NCBI GenBank assembly: GCA_039881045.1
Contig: JAYWVB010000022.1
Location: 434,001-498,000, forward strand
Reading direction: 5' to 3'
DNA: 64,000 bases
Source of the DNA: Chaetomium olivaceum
Taxonomy: Eukaryota > Ascomycota > Sordariomycetes > Sordariales > Chaetomiaceae
Shown here: piece after piece, positions 57,901-64,000 of the stretch
Layout of the letters: each line of letters opens with the position of its first letter
How positions within the stretch are numbered: position 1 is the stretch's first letter
Translations under genes and position numbers: made by a program
Notes under the pieces: generated by a model
The model's database searches: none
Told to the model about the DNA's origin: nothing
What the model saw: the letters and a program-made list of their open reading frames with translations, nothing else

Positions 57901-59486
57901 CAGTTGCTCAGGAGGTACCTGACGAGGCCGGTGTCCTCCCAGAGCCTAGGGTACTTGCGTACGAGGTCCTGGAACTTGGTGGCCAGTTTCGGGTTTTCGG
58001 CGAAGATGTGGACTCCCTCCTTTGTCACAATCTCGGGAAGGTTGTTCGCCATCCGCATGCCGAGAGTTGACTGCTTTTCGGGTACAACGGGGAGGTCAGA
58101 CCGCTCGGGGTCCTCCGTAAAATCGGGCACCTCCCCTGTTGCACCCTGGGTAAGCTGATAAACATAGTCGCTTACAGGTGTTGCCGACGTGCCGTTTGCG
58201 TGGACGGCGTTGTCGCTGGCGCTCCAAGGCGCTGAATGAGATTGTTTGCGCGAGCCGAGATCGTGCTCAACCACGGCGGCGATACGGCTGTCGAAACTGA
58301 ACTCGCCGCTAACCGGGAGCGAGGTAATGCTTTGGAGGGCGGTGTCAACTGGCTCAATGTCGGTAGCAACGGATGGCGTGGCCATTGCGGCGAACGCGGA
58401 GCCAACTGCCATGGCCTTGAAAGCAGTGGCCCACGAACAAGCCAGGAAACCGCTATCTGTATTCTCCTCAATCCTCCCTATAGGGAACCGCTTCGGGATA
58501 GTGATCATGCCTCGCGTGGTATTCTTGACAGGCACGACGCGCGGGGTTTTGGAAGAGAGAACGGTATGGAATGCGGCGTCGTGAGTTGAATTGAACATAA
58601 AAGAACGTCCCTTCGGGAGAGGCTTGTAATCGACTTCCACCATCGCCTCTTGGTCGGGGCACAAGGTGATGGCGCGCGTGGTCCTCACTCGCCTCACGCA
58701 TGGCATGGAGTGGGTTCTCACGGAAAAGGGGACCGCGAGGTTGATGGCGCGTAGGGTGGCGATCTTTGCGTCGTAGTCGATGTTGGCGCGGTATGGAATC
58801 AGGAAGTCGTTTCCCAGTAAAAGGTTGGGAGCGAGGTCATCCACCACCCAAGCAGAGCGGGTGAACCTGACCAGCGCCTTCTTGTCGCCTTCCACGCCTG
58901 GGAGGTAGACACTAAAGGTAGCCCATTCCTTTAGCTTTTGCAAGCTTCCTCCCACGCCTTTAATCTTCCCGTCTCGCTTCTCGATTGTATGTTCGAGGTT
59001 GCGGAGGAAGTTCCGGCCAACAACGGAGCGGCTTGCGCCGGGGTCGAAGCAGATCTCGTCCTTTTCCTTTGGTGCGGCGCGGGCGTTGACGCGCAGGTGG
59101 GTGAAATTGCCTAGCGGGCTCTCTGCGAGGTCGCTGACGTCAAAGTTCGGAGCTTCCTTGACGTAGTTGATTTCGCCGAGCTCCTCCGGTGCGTTGGCAG
59201 CCTCGTTGGCCGCCGGCTGCAGCGGCTTTGCGGCGATCGGATCGGCGATCTTCGTATCGGGATCAGCGGGTTGATCGAAAGTGCCGTCGCGCGCGCTCTC
59301 GCAATGTTTAAGATGCTTGAAAAGAGCGTTGCGAGATTGAAAGAGCTCTCCGCAGTGCCCGCAGGTGCGGCGGGATCGGTCTTCCAAATTGGCTAACTGG
59401 TTCCGTTCCGCTCGCAGGGGGCCGGTGCCCTTGCATCCTTGACGTGCATTCGCAATTCGGTTTTGGCGTTGAAATCCTTGTGGCAT
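57900..59486 (-). CDS. Retroelement protease-containing frame (pro)
   Basis: Open frame of 528 codons from 59486, overlapping the 3' end of gag by 94 nt in the -1 frame. The N-terminal part has a C2H2-like finger CGHCGELFQSRNALFKHL followed by KHC. The retropepsin core follows: CFDPGASRSVVGRNFL (D-P-G-A where D-S/T-G-A is usual), a hydrophobic strand, then WVVDDLAPNLLLGNDFLIPY, the conserved LLGxDFL turn. The end KFQDLVRKYPRLWEDTGLV is the usual linker leading into RT. It stops with TGA at 57902-57900, overlapping the pol ATG by one base. The S-to-P change beside the catalytic Asp is odd and may affect activity. Expression presumably needs -1 frameshifting from gag; no classical XXXYYYZ heptamer was found in the overlap. 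Confidence 0.85.
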   Translation of the reverse strand: MPQGFQRQNRIANARQGCKGTGPLRAERNQLANLEDRSRRTCGHCGELFQSRNALFKHLKHCESARDGTFDQPADPDTKIADPIAAKPLQPAANEAANAPEELGEINYVKEAPNFDVSDLAESPLGNFTHLRVNARAAPKEKDEICFDPGASRSVVGRNFLRNLEHTIEKRDGKIKGVGGSLQKLKEWATFSVYLPGVEGDKKALVRFTRSAWVVDDLAPNLLLGNDFLIPYRANIDYDAKIATLRAINLAVPFSVRTHSMPCVRRVRTTRAITLCPDQEAMVEVDYKPLPKGRSFMFNSTHDAAFHTVLSSKTPRVVPVKNTTRGMITIPKRFPIGRIEENTDSGFLACSWATAFKAMAVGSAFAAMATPSVATDIEPVDTALQSITSLPVSGEFSFDSRIAAVVEHDLGSRKQSHSAPWSASDNAVHANGTSATPVSDYVYQLTQGATGEVPDFTEDPERSDLPVVPEKQSTLGMRMANNLPEIVTKEGVHIFAENPKLATKFQDLVRKYPRLWEDTGLVRYLLSN

Positions 59487-61480
59487 CGCCGACAGGAAAG
59501 ATCAGTATCGAGGACGACGTAGACACCGTCAGAACCACTGTCGGAAGAATACGAAACTTCTGAGCCGGAGCTGGAATGGTCGGCTTCCGAGCCAGATACA
59601 GAGTCAGGGGTCTTGTAGTCGTCAGCGAAATGCACTCGGTCCTTTCGGTCGCGGTCGCGGTTGTAATCTTTGCGATGTCGGTCGTCGCGAGGCGGCTTGC
59701 CTTCATCGTCGCGCCTACGGTCGTCCTTAGACTCCCGTTCGCGGCGGCCGTAATCCTTGCGCGGGTAGTCACGCCCGTCCTCTCGATCGCGGTGACGGTT
59801 CTCGTGTCGGCTTCGATCACGGTTCTTGTTGCGATACTCATCGTCGTCACGACGATCGTCACGACGGGGGCCTCGAGACTGCTCGCGGCGGCCGGAGTGA
59901 TGCTTGGAAGAATAAGAGCGGTCTTCGACCTTGTCGGAAGACCTGTGGGTTGATCGGCTTGAAGACTTCTTCAGTCCGGGATAATACTTCTGAGCGGCCG
60001 CGTTGACAATGATGCGAGACCTCTCGATCTTCTTCATATACTCAGAGAGAGTGGCGTAATCGTCGGGCCGAGGTAGGCATTGCTGGATCTCGAATTCCAT
60101 GTCGCTCCATATCATCATCATGGCGCTGCTCCAGTTGGAGTGGTCTGAACCCAGCATACGCATGGATCGGGCCCAGCGCAGTTTCTTCTGAACGAACTGT
60201 TGCAGTGCCTGTTCGTTAGACGCAATTTCGCGCAGGGTAAGCTTACAATCATAAAAGCTCTTGGTGGCATTGGCGCCATCTGGGCCAAACCTGACTGTCA
60301 ATTCGTCGAGGACAGCGAAGAGCCCAGCGGCGCGTAGTTCAATACGCCGCTGTGCCATGATCTCGTTGGTCCACCACAGGATAGCCGAACCACCGAGAAG
60401 GGCTTGGAAGTGGCTCAAGATCTGGCGGGCTACATCCTCGCCAGAGCTTTCTGTAAAGGTGGTAATGCGGTCGACGAAGCTATAGACGTCAGTGAAGATA
60501 AGGTTCTTACCGTCCTGTACGATGCCGAGGTCGTCAGGATCCTTATAGTCCGGGTTGAAGATTCCGATTTCTTCACGCTTGATCTTGTCTAGGTTACGGC
60601 TGGACTGCGTGATGCCTGAGTCGTAGGTGCCCTCTCGTACCCCGCGGGTATAGTCGCGGTCCGGAGGGGGAGGACCGCTAGGGTGGCGACCAGTCTGTCG
60701 TAAAGGGTCCTCCTGAGGTCGGACGGCTGGCGTGGGTCGCCCGGTTACCGGCCTCAGAGTTGGGGTAGTAGCGCCCGCGAGATACTCGCGTCGCGCTAGC
60801 GGATTCGTGGTGGTTCCGCGATAGAAGTCCTCAGAGGGCGAACGCTGGCCGAGGTTTTCCCCAGCGCCCAGTCGTACTCCTCCGGCTGGAATAGGATAGG
60901 GGAGTTGCGTACCGTGGTTTGTCGCGGGAAGGTTTTCCCTGAGAGGGAGGCTGGTTCGCATGCTTTGGTACGCCATGGCTTGTTGGATGGCATCCGTTTG
61001 TGCTTCCAGCCGAACGAAACGGGTTTCAAGGCGTGTTTCGAGTTTTTGAATCGCATTGTCGAAGCTGGACACGGCCTTTCCGAGCATCGTGTCAATCAGC
61101 CTCTCGTTATCGCGCCTTTGGTCAGATACCTTGCGATATAGGTGCTGAATGGAAGTCTTATTGACGCCCAGTTTATAGTGTTCACCGTCGTTCCCGGTGA
61201 GTGTGAGATCCTCGAGATCTTCGCCTGGGGGCTGGCGAATGGCTGTGTCCGCCCTCGAACGGCCGGGTTCCCCACCGCGGGTAGAAGCGGTCGCCGGCCG
61301 AGTCGGGGACTGTTCCTCGGTCGTACGATACAGATTTCGGGCTTCGTGCCGGCGATGCGCCAGTCGGCTGGGACTAAGCTCGGGCTCCGCCATCTCGGGT
61401 TCCTCGACGGCGGAGAGGTCGGGGCACTGTGGGAAGTTGCCGGGCACCTCCTGGTCGGCGTTGTCGCCGTTGCTTGACAT
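59393..61480 (-). CDS. Retroelement gag protein
   Basis: 695 codons from the ATG at 61480 (MSSNGDNADQEVPGNF); the frame is open without ATG up to 61693. Residues 1-250 are Pro/Arg-rich. The Gag core is near 320-490 (DVYSFVDRITTFTES; ILSHFQALLGGSAILWWTNE; LDELTVRFGP; QALQQFVQKKLRWARSM), as in retrotransposon gag domains. Next comes an Arg/Asp/Lys repeat region (about 500-620, many RDD/RHRD units, likely nucleic acid binding), an acidic Ser stretch and a final finger CRRCHKDFNAKTELRMHV. There is no CCHC zinc knuckle; the Arg/Asp region and finger may replace it. Intact, unlike pol, so Gag could still be made. Confidence 0.88.
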   Translation of the reverse strand: MSSNGDNADQEVPGNFPQCPDLSAVEEPEMAEPELSPSRLAHRRHEARNLYRTTEEQSPTRPATASTRGGEPGRSRADTAIRQPPGEDLEDLTLTGNDGEHYKLGVNKTSIQHLYRKVSDQRRDNERLIDTMLGKAVSSFDNAIQKLETRLETRFVRLEAQTDAIQQAMAYQSMRTSLPLRENLPATNHGTQLPYPIPAGGVRLGAGENLGQRSPSEDFYRGTTTNPLARREYLAGATTPTLRPVTGRPTPAVRPQEDPLRQTGRHPSGPPPPDRDYTRGVREGTYDSGITQSSRNLDKIKREEIGIFNPDYKDPDDLGIVQDGKNLIFTDVYSFVDRITTFTESSGEDVARQILSHFQALLGGSAILWWTNEIMAQRRIELRAAGLFAVLDELTVRFGPDGANATKSFYDCKLTLREIASNEQALQQFVQKKLRWARSMRMLGSDHSNWSSAMMMIWSDMEFEIQQCLPRPDDYATLSEYMKKIERSRIIVNAAAQKYYPGLKKSSSRSTHRSSDKVEDRSYSSKHHSGRREQSRGPRRDDRRDDDEYRNKNRDRSRHENRHRDREDGRDYPRKDYGRRERESKDDRRRDDEGKPPRDDRHRKDYNRDRDRKDRVHFADDYKTPDSVSGSEADHSSSGSEVSYSSDSGSDGVYVVLDTDLSCRRCHKDFNAKTELRMHVKDARAPAPCERNGTS

Positions 61481-61507
61481 GGTTGAGGCGCTAGGTATGC
61501 CGGCCGA

Positions 61508-61669
61508 GGTTACAGGTTCGCCTCGGCGGATCTCTACCGCTGGAAGCCGCAGTCGCCTTCGGATTCGGCAATGCGGATGGGGGGTTGGTTGCCTTCTTCC
61601 GGGTACAGGTTCGCCGGGAGAAAGCGGTGGTCGCGGTTCGCGATTGCAGCGGCCGGTTACAGGTTCGCC
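61508..61669 (-). repeat. Three near-identical 15-bp repeats in the retroelement leader
   Basis: GGTTACAGGTTCGCC occurs at 61655-61669 and 61508-61522, and GGGTACAGGTTCGCC at 61601-61615 (plus strand). On the element strand they encode repeated GEPV in the open leader upstream of the gag ATG. Spacing is uneven (54 and 93 nt). Possible packaging or translation signal, unproven. Confidence 0.7.
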
Positions 61670-61748
61670 GGGTCGCCGCAAGTCGAACTGCACGAAATCG
61701 CACGAATTTTACGATCTCGTTGAAAAGAATTGGCTGAGGTCAATCAAT

Positions 61749-61766
61749 TCTCAGCAGAAGCTACCA
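61749..61766 (-). other. Candidate primer binding site
   Basis: Two bases inside the 5' LTR, the element strand reads TGGTAGCTTCTGCTGAG. TGG is complementary to the universal CCA tail and TGGTAGC matches tRNAs ending GCUACCA, such as initiator tRNA-Met, for about seven bases only. The primer is not established. Confidence 0.5.
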
Positions 61767-61768
61767 TT

Positions 61769-61940
61769 TGATACAGTTTGACTGGATCTGTTTGCAATAT
61801 GCGGAAATAGTAGTAAAGAAGGATATCCATTTTTCAAGGTAGATCGCGATGGCTGCCGTGGAAGTAATTCCACGCGCAGCGGCACGCGATCCAACTTATC
61901 TAATCTAAGGTCAAAGCTGCACAGGCTCATTTTTGTATCA
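61769..61940 (-). repeat. 5' LTR (172 bp)
   Basis: Identical by eye to 54306-54477. In element orientation it starts TGATACAAAAATGAGCC. It should contain the element promoter and the R region; an ATCTAATCTAAGG-like sequence is the only AT-rich core seen. Confidence 0.95.
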
Positions 61941-61945
61941 CAAGG
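61941..61945. repeat. Target site duplication CAAGG (right copy)
   Basis: Matches 54301-54305 exactly, directly abutting the 5' LTR. Confidence 0.95.
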
Positions 61946-63333
61946 AGATGACCGCCTCATCGAGGTCGCTGCCTGGGACTTGCCGATATTCCGGACTAGT
62001 ATCATGCTTTGACTAACTCCGCATACCCAGCAAGGGAATAGAGAGGGGGGCTGGGTGAGGTATGTACCTTAGCCTCTTATATTTGTCTTCTTGACTTCGA
62101 TAGTTATAAACTTTTGTCCACATGAGAGCTCCTAGTTGTTCGTTCTTAGCTCAGTGATATGAAAAAGACAACACTGCCATGTAACTATGACGGATGTGTA
62201 TACATGTTAAACGTCTTGTGAGTATTATAACATGAGGAGCAGAAAACAAGCAGAACAATTGCTAGATATAAAGCACAATTCAGTAAATAAGAATAATAGA
62301 CGGAGTGTAGCTAGGACATGACAACCCTTCAGACACATTACCTCAACAATATTGACAGGCAACACAAACCAAAACGCCTCAAGTTTAGAAAGGGGGGCTG
62401 ATACAGAGGGTAAGGCCATTAATTTTACAGCGAAATTTCAAAGACGGGAACAACCAGGTTAGAAAAGGTTGGCTTTCTGACCCAAGTTTTCTAAGGCGGT
62501 ATGCCGCCTTAGATCCCTTGTCTCATCCCGGCTCGAACCTGCAACCTCCAGGGAATTACGCAGGTCGGAAACCGGGACGGCAGGACCACCGCCAGTGCCA
62601 ATTAAGCCACCGTCGCTAGGGCCACTTCCCATCGGGCGGTGGTCCTCGTTGGAAACAGATTGGAAAGAACTTGTATATATAGGGCCTACGCACGGTGCTG
62701 TTTGTTGTTTTGTTGTGCCAATTCCTTCAGCCTCCTCACTAACTACTGGAGCCAGATGGCTGTGACTTGCCCTTCCCATCCACTCCTTTGCTCCCCTCTC
62801 CTCCCAGCTACCACATCTCAACGTGTGGTCGATGATTCGACACCGCTTCGCCCGCTTTCGCGCTTCATAATAATGGTAATATTGTATTAAGAAAAGCGAA
62901 ACTAGACACTCAACTTGTTGGCCGTCCTGTAATGATCAAACAGGATGCTGTCTGGAGGTTTTGATAGGAAATCTAGAAGAGGGCAACTCGATATTATTTA
63001 GAGGTTTTAGATTGAGATATTATGCAGTCCTAGGTAGCTGAGCGTGCGTGATGTTACGCTCTTAACAGGGAACCTGGGTTCTTCATCAATTAACACCATA
63101 TGATGCCCCCAAGCTTAATTCTGTTGTCTCTCAGGGCGAGGGTTCTGCCGCGTAGGAAAACGAGTAGAAGCCATGTAGCAACGGATGAATAGATGCGGAA
63201 AAAGAAGAGGTGGCCAAGTCAAGGCTGAGTGAGCACATTCCAACGAATACTATACATGTATTTTCGAGCCCAGCCAGGCCCACACGCCGCCATCATACAC
63301 CCAGCCCACCCAGGGTATTGGAGCACACAAACC
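61946..63333. other. AT-richer intergenic region with a SINE-like sequence
   Basis: About 1.4 kb between the retroelement and the last gene. The intervals 62090-62450 and 62860-63250 are visibly AT-richer than the rest of the window and hold no coding-like frames. The SINE-like block at 62462-62640 interrupts them. The 3' UTR of the last gene must be near 63333. Confidence 0.45.
62462..62640 (-). repeat. Candidate tRNA-derived SINE or Pol III pseudogene
   Basis: On the minus strand TGGCTTAATTGG (62609-62598) fits box A (TRGYNNANNNGG) and GGTTCGAGCC (62539-62530) fits box B, about 60 nt apart, a tRNA-like spacing. Downstream is a perfect hairpin, 9-bp arms CTAAGGCGG/CCGCCTTAG with a 4-nt loop (62491-62512), then a TTTT run near 62467 as a possible terminator. 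GGACCACCGCC (62583-62593) has an inverted copy at 62636-62646. I cannot fold it into a complete tRNA, so a SINE head fits better than a functional tRNA. Copy number elsewhere in the genome is unknown. Confidence 0.45.
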
Positions 63334-64000
63334 TCACCTCGCGCTCATCGTATTCGGTCTCACCGGCAACAACCTATCCATCGCCCTCCCACTATCCAAC
63401 GCCCAGCCACCCGTAACATCCAACTTATAATCCTGCTTCCCCAGCTGAATCTTGACAAACCCGCCACGATTAAACGACCGCACAATCCCCTCCCACGCGC
63501 CGCTAAACGCCTTCCTCGCGTCCCGGAACGGCGCCGTCAGGAGGTGATCCATGGTATATTTCCGCTCCGCAATCTTGGCCTCGCGCGCGGCCCGCTCCAA
63601 ACGCACCCTCTCGGCCATGCTCATCGTCTTCTGGCCCATCTCGCCCCCAAAAACGCTGTACATCCGGAACGGCAGGAGCACCTCCTCCGGCCTTAGGAGA
63701 TGCTTCTTAGGCGGCATAAACGGCGCCATGCGGCGGGTAGTCACCTGAATGTACACAGGACTACCACCACCAGCACCACCAGCGAGCTGCTTCACCGCCG
63801 CGGCCGCGAGCGCACTTGCGGGCACGGCCTCGATGGAGCGCACGATGCGGCCCGTGCCCGTGACGAAGTAGGCGCCCATGCCGGCCATGAAGACGAGGAT
63901 GACGCCGAAGGCGTGTGGGATCCACCACATCAGCCCCTCGGGCGGGTGCAGGATCACGCTCCAGTAGTTGTAGACGGAGTATGAGACGCAGAAGGTTGCT
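63334..64000 (-). CDS. Unidentified membrane protein, 3' portion (5' end off window)
   Basis: The frame enters from the right edge and ends at 63334, giving 222 residues of the C-terminal part. It opens with ATFCVSYSVYNYWSVILHPP, then a single clear hydrophobic segment (IPHAFGVILVFMAGMGAYFV) and an Ala/Gly-rich linker. The rest is soluble and basic-rich: TRRMAPFMPPKKHLLRPEEV, LLPFRMYSVFGG, RKYTMDHLLTAPFRDARKAF, FVKIQLGKQDYKLDVTGGWA. The composition and single membrane span suggest an organellar (perhaps mitochondrial) membrane protein, but I do not recognise the family. No intron is needed within the visible part. Confidence 0.7.
   Translation of the reverse strand, partial: ATFCVSYSVYNYWSVILHPPEGLMWWIPHAFGVILVFMAGMGAYFVTGTGRIVRSIEAVPASALAAAAVKQLAGGAGGGSPVYIQVTTRRMAPFMPPKKHLLRPEEVLLPFRMYSVFGGEMGQKTMSMAERVRLERAAREAKIAERKYTMDHLLTAPFRDARKAFSGAWEGIVRSFNRGGFVKIQLGKQDYKLDVTGGWALDSGRAMDRLLPVRPNTMSAR

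Larger units (their letters stand above)
54306..61940 (-). mobile_element. Ty3/Gypsy LTR retrotransposon, chromovirus type, 7,635 bp
   Basis: Full-length element transcribed on the minus strand (5' LTR at right). It has identical 172-bp LTRs bounded by TGATACA/TGTATCA, a 5-bp CAAGG duplication, a candidate primer binding site, a polypurine tract and the order gag - protease - RT - RNase H - integrase - chromodomain. Order and the integrase-linked chromodomain place it among chromoviruses. The coding frames show no flood of stop codons, so no strong repeat-induced point mutation. The RT region carries two frame breaks, so this copy probably cannot make a complete Pol. LTR identity implies recent insertion or recent gene conversion. 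Confidence 0.97.

Overview
The window looks like a nuclear contig from a filamentous ascomycete, most likely order Sordariales (Chaetomiaceae-like). The evidence is protein content: the G-protein gamma, PP1, eIF3a, Pfs2 and RPB6 genes read like Neurospora/Chaetomium orthologues. Short GT-AG introns (about 45-160 nt), GC-rich third codon positions in genes, and a tRNA-His with a short intron agree with this. No database search was possible, so the taxon is inference.

Layout: 1-1609 (-) 3'-truncated Pfs2/WDR33; 2699-4599 (+) DGAT1-type acyltransferase; 4964-6064 (-) isoprenylcysteine methyltransferase; 6761-7332 (-) TMEM170-like protein, divergent from 7787-9990 (+) peroxin Pex8 ending in the PTS1 SKL; 10757-12178 (+) uncharacterised acidic/low-complexity protein; 12518-14086 (-) TFIIIA, head-to-head with 14438-15097 (+) RPB6; 15660-15749 tRNA-His(GTG); 18572-20344 (-) secreted WSC-domain protein; 24114-27548 (-) eIF3a; 29014-29629 (+) G-gamma; 30550-31585 (+) Rdx/SelW-like protein; 33409-34592 (-) PP1 catalytic subunit; 38265-42419 (-) NTO1/BRPF-like PHD protein; 44851-47499 (-) leucine-rich-repeat protein. 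A gene-poor stretch follows (47.5-54.3 kb), then a complete Ty3/Gypsy chromovirus-type element (54306-61940, minus strand) with identical 172-bp LTRs and a CAAGG target duplication. Next comes an AT-richer stretch holding a SINE-like sequence, and finally the 3' part of a membrane-protein gene (63334-64000, -).

Most genes are housekeeping and unrelated. Two neighbourhoods are coherent: TFIIIA, RPB6 and a Pol III-transcribed tRNA sit within 3.3 kb, and TMEM170-like/PEX8 share a 454-bp promoter. Lipid and membrane functions (DGAT1, ICMT, TMEM170-like, PEX8) cluster at 2.7-10 kb, without evidence of co-regulation.

The most unusual material is the retroelement. Its gag, protease and pol lie in three successive -1 frames, with a TGATG stop/start at pro/pol; a finger-like Cys/His motif lies on each side of the gag/pro junction; and its reverse-transcriptase region carries two further frame breaks despite identical LTRs. 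Apparent single-base frameshifts in homopolymer runs of PEX8 and the Rdx gene may be assembly errors. I did not find a convincing entirely new biological system; the best candidates for novelty are the retroelement's expression layout and the SINE-like element.
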